From Streptomyces flavotricini (GTDB lineage Bacteria; Actinomycetota; Actinomycetes; Streptomycetales; Streptomycetaceae), in NCBI RefSeq assembly GCF_020639365.1, contig NZ_JAINUL010000001.1, forward strand, positions 4,967,575 to 5,031,574: a stretch of 64,000 nt of DNA, written 5' to 3'. Every line of letters begins with the position of its first letter. Position 1 is the first letter of the stretch. Shown here piece after piece: positions 33,715 through 42,278 of this stretch. The position numbers and the translations under genes were made by a program. Under the pieces are notes generated by a model. The model was not told the origin of the DNA. It made no database searches and saw only the letters and a list, made by a program, of their open reading frames with translations.

Positions 33715-35274
33715 CTAGGCGTACCGCTCCCGGAGTTTGTACTTCAGGACCTTGCGGAGGGCTTCGTTGCGGGGGAGGGCCTCGACCAGTTCCAGTTGCT
33801 CCGGGAGCTTGTGGGGCGACAGGCCCTGGGCGCGGAGGTGGGCGGTGAGGTCCGGAAGGGTCAGGGGGGCCGCGTCCGGCGGCTGTTCCACCACCGCGCA
33901 GACGCGTTCGCCGCGCTCCGGGTCCGGGAGGCCGATCACGGCCACGTCGCCGACGGCCGGGAGCAGGTGCAGGAGGTCCTCGATCTCCTTCGCGGAGATG
34001 TTCTCGCCCTTGCGGATGATCACGTCCTTGGTGCGGCCGGTGAGGACGAGGTAGCCGTCCGGGGTCAGGTGGCCGAGGTCGCCCGTGATCAGGTAGCCGT
34101 CCGCGTCGAAGACCTCGGCCGGGCGGTCCCCGCGGTTCAGGTAGCCCCGGCAGACCGCCTCGCCGCGCAGCCGGACCTCGCCGTCGGTGTCCGGGGGCAG
34201 GGGCGTGCCGTCCGGGGCGGTGATGCGGATCGACATGCCGGCCGGGGGACGGCCCTCCGTCGTGGCGAGGTGTTCCGCCGTGTCGTCCGGGGCGCCCATG
34301 GTGATCATCGGGACCTCGGTCATGCCGTAGCCGTGGGTCAGCTGGCAGCCCAGCTCGCGGACGACCGCGTGGTAGGTCTCGGGCGGCTTCGGGGCGCCTC
34401 CGCCCGCGAGGAGGCGGAGGGTGGGGATCAGCTTCGTGGACGGGTCCTTGCGCTGCTCGGTGAGGAACATCGAGTAGAAGGCCGTGGAGCCGCCGGCCAC
34501 CGTGACCCCGTGGCGCCGGTAGCCGGCCAGCGCGTCCGGCATCGCGAACTTCTCGAAGAGGACCGCGGGGAAGCCGTACAGGAGCAGCATCACCAGGTAG
34601 TCCGGGCCGCCTATGTGCGCGTACGGGAACGCGATCGAGCCGGTGTCGGCCGGGCTCAGGTGCAGGGCGTGCGCCAGGCAGGAGCCGCCCGCGATCAGTG
34701 AGCGGTCGGTGTGCAGGACGCCCTTGGGGTCGGAGGTGGTCCCGGAGGTCCAGTAGATCCAGCGGACGGACGTTCCTTCGGACGGGGGCGCGGGGAGTGC
34801 GGCGGGGTCCGCGGCCGGGAGGGATCCGTAGGCCTCGAAGACGCCGCGCGCGCCGAGGCGCTCCGCCATCGCCGTGTGGTCGAAGCCCCGCCACACGCCC
34901 GGGACGGCGAAGAACTCGGCTTTGGACTCGCGCAGCGCGAAGCCCACCTCCCGGTCCCGGTAGAAGGGGATCACCGGGGTCTGGACGGCCCCGATCCGGG
35001 CCAGGGCGAGGGAGAGCAGGACCGTCTCGATCCGGGTGGGCAGCTGCCAGGCGACGACCGTGCCGGGCCGTACGCCCATCCCGTACAGCCCCGCCGCGAC
35101 CCGCTCGGAGCGGTCGCGCAGCTCGGCGAAGGTGAGCTCGCGGTCGTCGGCGGGGTCCTCGGCCGCCTCGATCAGCACCGTGGCGTCCGGGCTGAGCGCG
35201 GCCCGCGCCGCGACCAGCTCCCACAGGGTCGGGGAGTGGCCCAGCCGTACCGCCGTGTCGTTGGTGTCCGCCAT
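33715..35274 (-). CDS. Acyl-CoA synthetase (AMP-forming, cyclohexanecarboxylate/fatty-acid CoA ligase-like)
   Basis: The 519-residue protein has the adenylate-forming enzyme motifs: P-loop YWTSGTTSDPKGVLH (about residues 170-185), HGYGMTEVPM (about 315), DGYLVLTGRTKDVIIRKGENIS (about 400-420) and the C-terminal Lys region RNEALRKVLKYKLR. It activates a carboxylic acid with ATP and CoA. A GGGAGG box lies 6 bases before ATG 35274, and an inverted repeat CTGAC-GCCCA-GTCAG (35291-35305) lies immediately upstream. Divergent from an amidohydrolase and two acyl-CoA dehydrogenases with which it likely forms a pathway. Confidence 0.9.
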   Translation of the reverse strand: MADTNDTAVRLGHSPTLWELVAARAALSPDATVLIEAAEDPADDRELTFAELRDRSERVAAGLYGMGVRPGTVVAWQLPTRIETVLLSLALARIGAVQTPVIPFYRDREVGFALRESKAEFFAVPGVWRGFDHTAMAERLGARGVFEAYGSLPAADPAALPAPPSEGTSVRWIYWTSGTTSDPKGVLHTDRSLIAGGSCLAHALHLSPADTGSIAFPYAHIGGPDYLVMLLLYGFPAVLFEKFAMPDALAGYRRHGVTVAGGSTAFYSMFLTEQRKDPSTKLIPTLRLLAGGGAPKPPETYHAVVRELGCQLTHGYGMTEVPMITMGAPDDTAEHLATTEGRPPAGMSIRITAPDGTPLPPDTDGEVRLRGEAVCRGYLNRGDRPAEVFDADGYLITGDLGHLTPDGYLVLTGRTKDVIIRKGENISAKEIEDLLHLLPAVGDVAVIGLPDPERGERVCAVVEQPPDAAPLTLPDLTAHLRAQGLSPHKLPEQLELVEALPRNEALRKVLKYKLRERYA

Positions 35275-35290
35275 TCCCGGCCTCCCGTAA

Positions 35291-35305
35291 CTGACGCCCA
35301 GTCAG
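35291..35305. promoter_or_regulatory. TGACG-type operator, site A
   Basis: CTGACGCCCAGTCAG has 5-base arms. It is placed after a TACGCT -10-like box of the leftward CoA ligase gene, so a bound repressor would block the start of transcription. Confidence 0.6.
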
Positions 35306-35368
35306 ATCCAGCGCAGAGCGTAGGGCTCCTGCGCTTGTCGGTCCAGGGGTGGCGGGGCTAGCGTACTT

Positions 35369-35385
35369 TCTGACGCTCCATCAGA
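35369..35385. promoter_or_regulatory. TGACG-type operator, site B
   Basis: TCTGACGCTCCATCAGA follows a TAGCGT -10-like box (35359-35364) of the rightward amidohydrolase operon and so covers its probable transcription start. Confidence 0.6.
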
Positions 35386-35418
35386 TTCACCGGATTCATC
35401 CGCTCTCGAGGGGACACC

Positions 35419-36612
35419 ATGGAACTGGAACTGCCTCGGATCATCAGCGTCGACGACCACGTCATCGAACCCGCGCACCTCTTCGACGTCTGGCTGCCGG
35501 CCAAGTACCGCGACCGCGGGCCCAAGGCGCTCACCGCGGGGATCGGCGAGCTCCAGTACACCGGCGGCAAGTACGTGATCTCCATGGACCCCGACGGCCC
35601 GCCGACCGACTGGTGGATCTACGAGGACCTGAAGTTCCCGTACAAGCGCAACATCGCCGCCGTCGGCTTCGACCGCGACGACATGACCCTGGAGGGCATC
35701 ACCCGCGAGGAGATGCGGCGCGGCTGCTGGGACCCCGAGGCGCGCCTCGCCGACATGGACCTCAACCACGTCGAGGCCTCGCTCTGCTTCCCGACCTTCC
35801 CGCGCTTCTGCGGGCAGACCTTCGCCGAGGCCCACGACAAGGAAGTGGCGCTCGCCTGCGTGCGCGCGTACAACGACTGGATGGTCGAGGAGTGGTGCGG
35901 CGACAGCGGCGGCCGGCTCATCCCGCTCTGCATCATCCCGCTCTGGGACGTCGGCCTCGCCGTCGCCGAGATCCGGCGCAACGCCGCCCGCGGGGTGCGC
36001 GCCGTGACCTTCTCCGAGATCCCCACCTACCTCGGGCTCCCCTCCATCCACTCCGGCTACTGGGACCCCTTCTTCGCCGTCTGCCAGGAGACGGGCACCG
36101 TCGTCAACATGCACATCGGGTCCAGCTCCCAGATGCCCGCAGCCTCGCCCGACGCCCCGCCCGCCGTCCAGGCCTCGCTCAGCTTCAACAACGCCATGGC
36201 CTCGATGATGGACTTCCTGTTCAGCGGGGTGCTGGTGAAGTTCCCGACGCTGAAGCTGGCGTACAGCGAGGGCCAGATGGGATGGATCCCGTACGCCCTC
36301 GAACGCGCCGACGACGTCTGGCAGGAGCACCGCGCCTGGGGCGGGGTCCGCGACCTGATCCCCGAGCCGCCGTCCACGTACTACTACCGGCAGATGTTCT
36401 GCTGCTTCTTCCGCGACAAGCACGGCATCGCCTCGCTCGACGTCGTCGGCCGCGACAACGCCACCTTCGAGACCGACTACCCGCACGTGGACTCGACCTT
36501 CCCGCACACCAAGGAGGTCGCCCTCGACCACGTGAAGGGGCTGGACGACGAGACGGTCTACAAGCTGATGCGCGGCAACGCCATCCGCATGCTCGGCCTG
36601 GACCTCGTCTGA
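35419..36612 (+). CDS. Amidohydrolase-2 family protein
   Basis: The 397-residue protein belongs to the amidohydrolase_2 (ACMSD-like) group: SVDDHVIEPAHLFDVW at the N terminus with metal-ligand type His/Asp positions, HIGSSSQMP near 232, and FETDYPHVDSTFPH near 350 with the catalytic Asp. Members hydrate, hydrolyse or decarboxylate aromatic and CoA-linked intermediates. In actinobacteria such genes often accompany acyl-CoA dehydrogenase pairs in steroid- or ring-degradation islands. CGAGGGGAC precedes ATG 35419, and the stop overlaps the next start (TGATG). Confidence 0.85.
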   Translation: MELELPRIISVDDHVIEPAHLFDVWLPAKYRDRGPKALTAGIGELQYTGGKYVISMDPDGPPTDWWIYEDLKFPYKRNIAAVGFDRDDMTLEGITREEMRRGCWDPEARLADMDLNHVEASLCFPTFPRFCGQTFAEAHDKEVALACVRAYNDWMVEEWCGDSGGRLIPLCIIPLWDVGLAVAEIRRNAARGVRAVTFSEIPTYLGLPSIHSGYWDPFFAVCQETGTVVNMHIGSSSQMPAASPDAPPAVQASLSFNNAMASMMDFLFSGVLVKFPTLKLAYSEGQMGWIPYALERADDVWQEHRAWGGVRDLIPEPPSTYYYRQMFCCFFRDKHGIASLDVVGRDNATFETDYPHVDSTFPHTKEVALDHVKGLDDETVYKLMRGNAIRMLGLDLV

Positions 36613-37775
36613 TGGATCTGACGTACACGCAGGAGGAGCGGGACTTCCGGGCCCGGCTGCGCGAATGGCTCGGCAAGACCCTGCCCGAGCTGCCCGCCAG
36701 GCCGTCCCCCGACGACTGGCCCGGCCGGCGCGCGTACGACGCCGGCTGGCAGCGCAGGCTGTACGACGCCGGGTACGCGGGCCTGCACTGGCCGGTGGAC
36801 GCGGGCGGCCGCGGGGCCACCCCCACCCAGCACCTGATCTTCCTGGAGGAGACCGAGCGGGCCGGCGCGCCGTACGTGGGCGCCAACTTCGTCGGGCTCC
36901 TGCACGCCGGCCCGACCATCGCCGCCGAGGGAACGGCCGCGCAGCGGGCACGCTGGCTGCCGCCCGTACTGCGCGGGGACGAGGTGTGGTGCCAGGGGTT
37001 CAGCGAGCCAGGCGCGGGCTCCGACCTGGCGGCGCTGCGCACGCGCGCCGTGCGCGACGGCGACGACTACGTGATCACCGGCTCGAAGATCTGGACCTCG
37101 CACGCGGAGGTCGCCGACTGGTGCGAGCTGCTCGTGCGCACGCGGTCCGTCAGCGAGACCGTGCCCAAGCACCGCGGGATCTCCTGGCTGGCCATGCCCA
37201 TGGACGCGCCCGGGGTCACCGTCCGGCCGCTGCGCACCCTCGCCGGGTCGGCCGAGTTCGCGGAGGTGTTCCTCGACGAGGTCCGGGTGCCCGTCGCGAA
37301 CCGGGTCGGGGAGGAGGACGACGGCTGGCGCGTCACCATGGTCACCCTCTCCTTCGAGCGGGGGACGGCCTTCGTCGGCGAGGTCGTGGCCTGCCGCCGC
37401 ACCCTGGGCGAGCTCGCGCGCACCGCGAAGGCGAACGGCCGCTGGGACGATCCCGTGCTGCGGCGCCGGCTCGGGCGGCTGTACGCGGAGTTCGGCGCGC
37501 TGTGGCGGCTCACCCAGTGGAACGTCAGCGCGTCCGAGGCCTCGGGCGGGGTGCCGGGCGTCGGCGGCTCCGTCTTCAAACTCGCCTACTCGCACGCGCG
37601 GCAGGAGCTGTACGACACCGCCGCCGAGGTGCTGGGCGCGGACTCCCTCGCGCTGGACGGGGAGTGGGCCTTGGACCGGCTCTCGTCCCTCTCGTACACG
37701 ATCGCGGCGGGCACCTCGCAGATCCAGCGGAACATCGTCGCCGAGCGGATCCTCGGCCTCCCGAAGGGCCGGTGA
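36612..37775 (+). CDS. Acyl-CoA dehydrogenase, larger partner of an adjacent pair
   Basis: The 387-residue protein has the ACAD signatures VWCQGFSEPGAGSDLAAL (about residues 125-142), GSKIWTSHAEVADW, LRTLAGSAEFAEVFLDEV and a C-terminal SYTIAAGTSQIQRNIVAERILGLPK. The last element (SQIQRNI) is typical of FadE proteins acting on bulky substrates. It shares a single base with the amidohydrolase stop and overlaps the next ACAD gene by 4 bases. Paired genes of this kind in mycobacteria encode alpha2beta2 enzymes for steroid side chains; that is the likeliest assembly here. Confidence 0.9.
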   Translation: MDLTYTQEERDFRARLREWLGKTLPELPARPSPDDWPGRRAYDAGWQRRLYDAGYAGLHWPVDAGGRGATPTQHLIFLEETERAGAPYVGANFVGLLHAGPTIAAEGTAAQRARWLPPVLRGDEVWCQGFSEPGAGSDLAALRTRAVRDGDDYVITGSKIWTSHAEVADWCELLVRTRSVSETVPKHRGISWLAMPMDAPGVTVRPLRTLAGSAEFAEVFLDEVRVPVANRVGEEDDGWRVTMVTLSFERGTAFVGEVVACRRTLGELARTAKANGRWDDPVLRRRLGRLYAEFGALWRLTQWNVSASEASGGVPGVGGSVFKLAYSHARQELYDTAAEVLGADSLALDGEWALDRLSSLSYTIAAGTSQIQRNIVAERILGLPKGR

Positions 37776-38695
37776 GGGCCGTGGACTTCCGGTTGACGGA
37801 CGACCAGCGCGACCTGCGGACGGGCGTACGGGACCTGCTGGCGGGCCGGTACGGGCGCGAGGCGCTGCGGGCCTCGGTGGACGCGGGCGGGACCCTGGAC
37901 CGCAGGCTCTGGCGGGAGCTCGGCGAGGCCGGGTTCTTCGCGCTGCGGCTCCCGCAGGAGCGCGGCGGGGTCGGGCTCGGGCTGCCCGAGGCGGTCCTCG
38001 TCTTCGAGGAGGCGGGCCGGGCGCTGCTGCCGGGGCCACTGGTCGCCACGCACCTGGCGGCGGGCGCGGTCCCGGGGGCGGCGGAGGGGACCGCGGTGGT
38101 CACGGCGTTCGACCTGGGGGGACCGGGCGGCGGGACGCTGGTGGCCCACCTCGGCGAGGCGGACGCGGTGCTCGGTGCGCCGTCGCTCCCCACGGGTGAG
38201 CCGGTGCCCTCGGCGGACCCGCTCACCCCGCTGCACCGGGTGGCTTCGCGGCCGCCGGCCGCCTCGGGGGCTTACCGCGACGAGGGCGCGCTGCTGACGG
38301 CCGCCCTCCAGGTCGGCGGCGCGCTGCGCACGGTGGAGCTGGCGGTGCGGTACGGGCGCGAGCGCGAGCAGTTCGGGCAGCCGATCGGGGCCTTCCAGGC
38401 GGTGAAGCACCTGTGCGCGCAGATGCTGGTGCGGGCCGAGGTGGCCCGTACGGCGGTGTACGCGGCGGCGGTGACCGCGGACCCGGCGGAGGTGGCCGGG
38501 GCCAAGCTGCTGGCCGACGGGGCCGCCGTGCGCAATGCCCGCGACTGCCTCCAGGTGCACGGCGGGATGGGCTTCACGTGGGAGGCGGACGTGCACCTGC
38601 ACCTCAAGCGGGCCTGGGTGCGCGCCGAGCAGTGGCGGACGGCGGGGGAGGCGGAGGAGCTGCTGGCGGCGGAGCTGGCGTCGGCCGCCATGTAG
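37772..38695 (+). CDS. Acyl-CoA dehydrogenase, smaller partner
   Basis: The 307-residue protein is shorter than a standard ACAD. The N-terminal helical domain is present (LTDDQRDLRTGVRDLLAG; LRLPQERGGVGLGLPEAVLVFEEAGRALLPGP), the middle beta domain is reduced, and the C-terminal bundle has the FAD-contact stretches YGREREQFGQPIGAFQAVKH and LQVHGGMGFTWEADVHLHLKRA. Such truncated FadE chains need their neighbour to form a complete active site. GTG 37772 overlaps the previous stop; GTG 37781 is an alternative. Confidence 0.87.
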   Translation: MRAVDFRLTDDQRDLRTGVRDLLAGRYGREALRASVDAGGTLDRRLWRELGEAGFFALRLPQERGGVGLGLPEAVLVFEEAGRALLPGPLVATHLAAGAVPGAAEGTAVVTAFDLGGPGGGTLVAHLGEADAVLGAPSLPTGEPVPSADPLTPLHRVASRPPAASGAYRDEGALLTAALQVGGALRTVELAVRYGREREQFGQPIGAFQAVKHLCAQMLVRAEVARTAVYAAAVTADPAEVAGAKLLADGAAVRNARDCLQVHGGMGFTWEADVHLHLKRAWVRAEQWRTAGEAEELLAAELASAAM

Positions 38696-39040
38696 CTCAC
38701 TGTCACGAAAAGGGGGTGGAACGGGAGCGGAACGGGGTACGGTCGGAACGGTCCGGGACGCATGTCCGATTACAGAGAGTTGATATCGGTTTGTGTCCTT
38801 GGCCCGCCCCATTGCGGCCCGGACTCGGGGGCCTGCTCCGGTACGCTCCCGGGAATGCGAGCGGCCCAGCAGTGCGAGCGACGCGCAGTATGCACCACGC
38901 CTACTCCTTCGCGCTGGAATATGCCCGAAGCGCTTGTTGCGGTGACTGTATGTCAACCATGCTGCTCCGCAAGGGGATCACACTCGGTGATCCCGTCCTG
39001 TCGCGAGGCGAAGTGTCCGCCGGTTCGGATGGTGTGAGCG
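38696..39040. other. Intergenic region before the HATPase gene
   Basis: The 345 bases separate the dehydrogenase operon from a small HATPase gene. They are less GC-rich than flanking genes, contain several short open frames without codon bias, and hold a perfect 8-bp inverted repeat at 38974-38994. I see no convincing gene. Confidence 0.5.
38974..38994. promoter_or_regulatory. Inverted repeat GGGATCAC-N5-GTGATCCC
   Basis: Perfect 8-base arms around ACTCG lie 46 bases before the HATPase gene. The dimension fits a dimeric repressor operator or a short leader hairpin. Confidence 0.5.
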
Positions 39041-39475
39041 GTGCAGGTGCTTCAGGTACAGCTGGAGGTAGGACCGGACCCCGCCGAGGTCGGCCGGGCC
39101 CGTCGCTGGGCGCGGTCCCGGCTGGCGGGGTCGGGGATAGGGGATGACGAACCGCTCGCCGAGACGCTGATCCTGCTGATCTCCGAGCTGGTCACCAACG
39201 CGGTCGTGCACACCGGCTGCCCCGCCGTCCTGCGGATGCTCTTCGGGGAGCCCGGCGTACGGGTCGAGGTCGCCGACACCAGCGCCCGCGGCCCGGCCCG
39301 GCGGCAGGCCGCCGGGGACGACACGGGCGGGCGCGGTCTGGAGCTGGTGGACGGACTGGCCGACCGCTGGGGCTGGCAGCGCGAGGGCGCGGGCAAGCGG
39401 ATCTGGTGCGAGATCGACCGCGCCGACAAACCCGCGGATTGTCGGTCGGCGTGGGAACCGCGCGTGTACCTCTAA
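39041..39475 (+). CDS. Small HATPase_c anti-sigma/serine kinase-like protein
   Basis: The 144-residue protein is a single GHKL ATPase domain of the RsbW/SpoIIAB type abundant in Streptomyces: N box LILLISELVTNAVVHTG (about residues 42-58), VRVEVADTSARGP (about 75-88) and GGRGLELVDGLADRWGW (about 98-115). It could bind or phosphorylate an anti-anti-sigma partner encoded elsewhere. GTG 39041 is taken as start; no strong ribosome binding site is seen. It is followed by a perfect palindrome at 39482. Confidence 0.83.
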   Translation: MQVLQVQLEVGPDPAEVGRARRWARSRLAGSGIGDDEPLAETLILLISELVTNAVVHTGCPAVLRMLFGEPGVRVEVADTSARGPARRQAAGDDTGGRGLELVDGLADRWGWQREGAGKRIWCEIDRADKPADCRSAWEPRVYL

Positions 39476-39481
39476 CGAGGT

Positions 39482-39498
39482 GTTGACGGTTCGTCAAC
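39482..39498. other. Perfect palindrome GTTGACG-GTT-CGTCAAC
   Basis: Seven-base arms around GTT start 7 bases after the HATPase stop codon, between convergent genes. Its core equals the TGACGnnnCGTCA core of the operators elsewhere in the window, but it has no promoter next to it and different flanks. It may be a short terminator stem or a stray protein site. Confidence 0.45.
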
Positions 39499-39646
39499 TG
39501 TTGATCACCCTTGTACTGAGCGATTCGTCGCGAGGGGACGCCAAGGGCAGACCTTGACGAGTGCGGGTCGTGGGGTGGCGGCTGCCGTGCCGCGCTCGGG
39601 GCGCGCACGGCCGTACGCCGCCACCCGCTGGTTCCCAGGACACGGC

Positions 39647-40312
39647 CTAGCCGGGCGGCGTGACCAGCCCCAGTTCGTAGGCCTTGATCACCAGTTGGAC
39701 GCGGTCCCGGGCGTCCAGTTTCGTCAGCAGCCGGGCCACGTGCGACTTCGTCGTCGCCACCGTGATGAACAGGTCCTGCGCGATCTCGCTGTTCGACCGG
39801 CCCCGCCCCACCAGGGTCAGCACCTCCTGCTCCCGGCCCGTGATCGCCGGAACGCGCCCGGGGGCGGGTGCCGGGCCCGCGACGAAGTCGGCTATCAGGC
39901 GGCGCGTGACGCCCGGCGCGATGAGGGCGTCGCCCGCCGCGACCACGCGGACGGCGGCGAGGATGTCGTCCAGCGCCATGTCCTTCACGGCGAAACCGCT
40001 CGCACCGGCGCGCAGCGCCCCGTACACGTGCTCGTCCTCGTCGAAGGTGGTCAGGATCAGCACGCGGACGCCGCCCGGGCCGGCCGACGTGAGGCGCCGG
40101 GTGGCCTCTATGCCGTCCATCTCCGGCATCCGGATGTCCATCACCACCACGTCGGGGGCGAGCTCGGCGCTCATCCGGACCGCCTCGGCGCCGTTCGCGG
40201 CCTCGCCCACGACCTCCAGGTCCGGCGTGTCGGCCATCAGGACGCGCAGCCCCGAGCGCACCAGGGGCTGGTCGTCGGCGAGCAGTACGCGGACGCTGCC
40301 GCTGTCGTTCAC
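39647..40312 (-). CDS. NarL/FixJ-family response regulator
   Basis: The 221-residue protein has a receiver domain (VRVLLADDQPLVRSGLRVL; phospho-Asp in PDVVVMDIRMPEMDG at about 56) and a C-terminal LuxR helix-turn-helix (ITGREQEVLTLVGRGRSNSEIAQDLFI, about 155-180). GTG 40312 overlaps the kinase stop as GTGA, so kinase and regulator are co-translated. The open frame extends beyond this start but only inside the kinase gene. A palindrome at 41530-41543 in the operon's promoter is a candidate binding site for it. Confidence 0.92.
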   Translation of the reverse strand: MNDSGSVRVLLADDQPLVRSGLRVLMADTPDLEVVGEAANGAEAVRMSAELAPDVVVMDIRMPEMDGIEATRRLTSAGPGGVRVLILTTFDEDEHVYGALRAGASGFAVKDMALDDILAAVRVVAAGDALIAPGVTRRLIADFVAGPAPAPGRVPAITGREQEVLTLVGRGRSNSEIAQDLFITVATTKSHVARLLTKLDARDRVQLVIKAYELGLVTPPG

Positions 40313-41487
40313 CGCTCCTCCTCGGGGCGTCCGACCGGCAGGGCCGCAGCCACGCGGAAGCCGCCCCCGGGCTGCGGTCCGGCCTCGAAGCGGCCGTTCA
40401 GCAGGGCAGTGCGCTCCCGCATGCCGGTGAGGCCGAATCCGGCGCCGGGCGTACCGCCTTCCGGGATGCCGCGCCCGTCGTCGGCGATCTCCAGGGCGAG
40501 TTCGTCCGGCCCGTACGCGATCTCCACCCGGCAGCCGCCGGCCCGCGCGTGGCGGACCACGTTGGTCAGCGCCTCCTGCACGATGCGGAACGCGGCCAGC
40601 TCGATGTCGGAGGGCAGCGGCCGCCGCTCCCCCGTCCACGCCACGTCCACCCGTACGCCCGTATCGGCCGCGGCGGCCGCGGCGAGCCGGTCGATGCCGT
40701 CCAGGCCCGGCGCGGGCGCCAGCGACGCGGGCTCGCTGCGGCGCAGGGCGACCAGGGTGCGGCGCAGCCCCGCGAGGGTCTCGCGGCTGGTGGCCTCGAT
40801 GGCCCGCAGCGCCTCGCGGGCCTGAGCGGGCTGCGTCTCGATGACCCGGCTGCCGACCCCGGCCTGGATGGCGATCACGCCGATGCTGTGGGCGACCATG
40901 TCGTGCAGCTCGCGGGCGATGCGCAGCCGCTCGTCGGTGAGGGCCTGCTCGGTGGCGCGGGCCTGAGCCTGTGCGGCGGCCTCGCGGCCGCGCCGTACGG
41001 AGTCGCCGATCAGCCAGCCGAGGACCACGACCGGCAGCTGGCTCTGGGCGAGGACGCGGGCGGCGGAGCCCTCCGCGGGCACCGCGAACTGGGCGGTGAT
41101 CAGCAGCAGGACGGTGATGCCCGTGGCCGACAGGGTCACCCGGCGCGAACGGGTGGCCGCGACCATGCCGAGCGCCACCGCGCCGGGCAGCACCATGGCG
41201 AGGGTGAGGCCGGGGGCACGGCCGAGGAAGAGCATCAGGTACGTGCCGAACAGCATCAGGCCGAGGGTGGTGAGCGGCGCCCGCCGCACCAGGAGGGCGC
41301 CGGTCAGCACGCCGATGACCGCGAGGAGCGGACCCACTTCGAAGATCCGGTCCCCGATGCCGAGGGGGACGCGGAACGCGAGGTTCGACAGCAGGAGCGT
41401 GCCGAGCGCGGCGCTCGTCCAGAGGGCCGCGACCTGCCATCGGAACGGCTGCCGACCCCTGCCGACCTGCCCTGATGAGGTGTCCAT
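40309..41487 (-). CDS. Sensor histidine kinase (HisKA_3)
   Basis: The 392-residue kinase has a membrane region of five to six helices (about residues 20-160), a short coiled coil, the dimerisation/phosphoacceptor domain with ERLRIARELHDMVAHSIGVIAIQ (His at about 207), and an HATPase domain with ALTNVVRHA and ADDGRGIPEGGTPGAGFGLTGMRER. There is almost no extracellular loop, so it probably senses the membrane or an intramembrane ligand. It pairs with the response regulator encoded next. Confidence 0.92.
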   Translation of the reverse strand: MDTSSGQVGRGRQPFRWQVAALWTSAALGTLLLSNLAFRVPLGIGDRIFEVGPLLAVIGVLTGALLVRRAPLTTLGLMLFGTYLMLFLGRAPGLTLAMVLPGAVALGMVAATRSRRVTLSATGITVLLLITAQFAVPAEGSAARVLAQSQLPVVVLGWLIGDSVRRGREAAAQAQARATEQALTDERLRIARELHDMVAHSIGVIAIQAGVGSRVIETQPAQAREALRAIEATSRETLAGLRRTLVALRRSEPASLAPAPGLDGIDRLAAAAAADTGVRVDVAWTGERRPLPSDIELAAFRIVQEALTNVVRHARAGGCRVEIAYGPDELALEIADDGRGIPEGGTPGAGFGLTGMRERTALLNGRFEAGPQPGGGFRVAAALPVGRPEEER

Positions 41488-41529
41488 GGCGCGACCCTAA
41501 CGGCGGTCCCACGTACGGACATCCGCCCT

Positions 41530-41543
41530 CGGGATGCATCCCG
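41530..41543. promoter_or_regulatory. Palindrome CGGGATGCATCCCG upstream of the two-component operon
   Basis: A perfect 14-base palindrome lies 42 bases before the kinase start and about 90 bases before the divergent gene. It suits autoregulation by the LuxR-type response regulator or control of both genes. Confidence 0.5.
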
Positions 41544-41635
41544 GGGGAGGGTGTCGGCCCCGGTGGTAATCAGGCATTCCGGTTTCGAGGACAATTGGGG
41601 CGCACTCGACGTTACTCAGCAGTAGGAGCAAGCGC

Positions 41636-42226
41636 GTGAACCAGGACCGGCGCCGCCAGGCCGAGGACTTCCTGCAGCCTGACGAGCAGTTGATCGCCGT
41701 ATGTGCCTGCGAACCGGGTCCCGGCGTGCCGAACCCGCCGGAGGAGCTGCTCGCCCCGCCGGAGCCGGCGGCGCTCGGCCGGCGGATCGAGGAGAAGCTG
41801 CCGCGCCCCCTCCAGCAGTTCTTCAAGGCGCGCGGGCACGACCCGCGCCGGGACGCGGCCGAGCGGACTCCCGACCCGGCGGACGGCACGGGCATGGAGG
41901 GCGGCTGGCAGAGCGCGGCGGGCCGGTTCCTGATCGGCCGAGCCGAGGCGCGCGGCTCGGCGACCGACGTCCTCGTGGTGACGGACCGGCGCTGGTTCGC
42001 CCTGACGGACGTCTCGCCGCTGTGGCAGTCGACGCCCGTGATGCAGCAGTACTGGGAGGTCCCGCGATCGGCGATCACCGTCGTCCGGGCGAACGGGACG
42101 GGCCTGCTCCAGAAGGGCCGCATGTCCATCGAGTTCGCCGACCTCTCCTGGGTGGCGGTCTCCGCCCTGACCCCGGCGGAGGCCCCCGCCTTCGCGGCCG
42201 CCGCGGCCCGCTACCGCCTGGGGTAG
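41636..42226 (+). CDS. Uncharacterised protein with a PH-like domain
   Basis: I do not recognise this 196-residue protein by name. The C-terminal half has the strand pattern of bacterial PH-like domains (DVLVVTDRRWFALTD, then WEVPRSAITVVRANGTGLLQKGRMSIEFADLSWVAVSAL). The N-terminal half is Pro/Glu-rich. No signal peptide or membrane helix is present. GTG 41636 is preceded by AGGAGC about 7 bases upstream. It is divergent from the two-component operon. Confidence 0.65.
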   Translation: MNQDRRRQAEDFLQPDEQLIAVCACEPGPGVPNPPEELLAPPEPAALGRRIEEKLPRPLQQFFKARGHDPRRDAAERTPDPADGTGMEGGWQSAAGRFLIGRAEARGSATDVLVVTDRRWFALTDVSPLWQSTPVMQQYWEVPRSAITVVRANGTGLLQKGRMSIEFADLSWVAVSALTPAEAPAFAAAAARYRLG

Positions 42227-42278
42227 TGCGGGCGGGCGAGGTGCCCCGGCCGGAGGGCCGGGGCAACCGCCTTGCGGG

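Noticed and set aside
39482..39498. Eighth member of the TGACGnnnCGTCA regulon
   Set aside because: The core matches, but the flanks differ and it lies between convergent 3' ends without a promoter, so it is listed separately and not counted.
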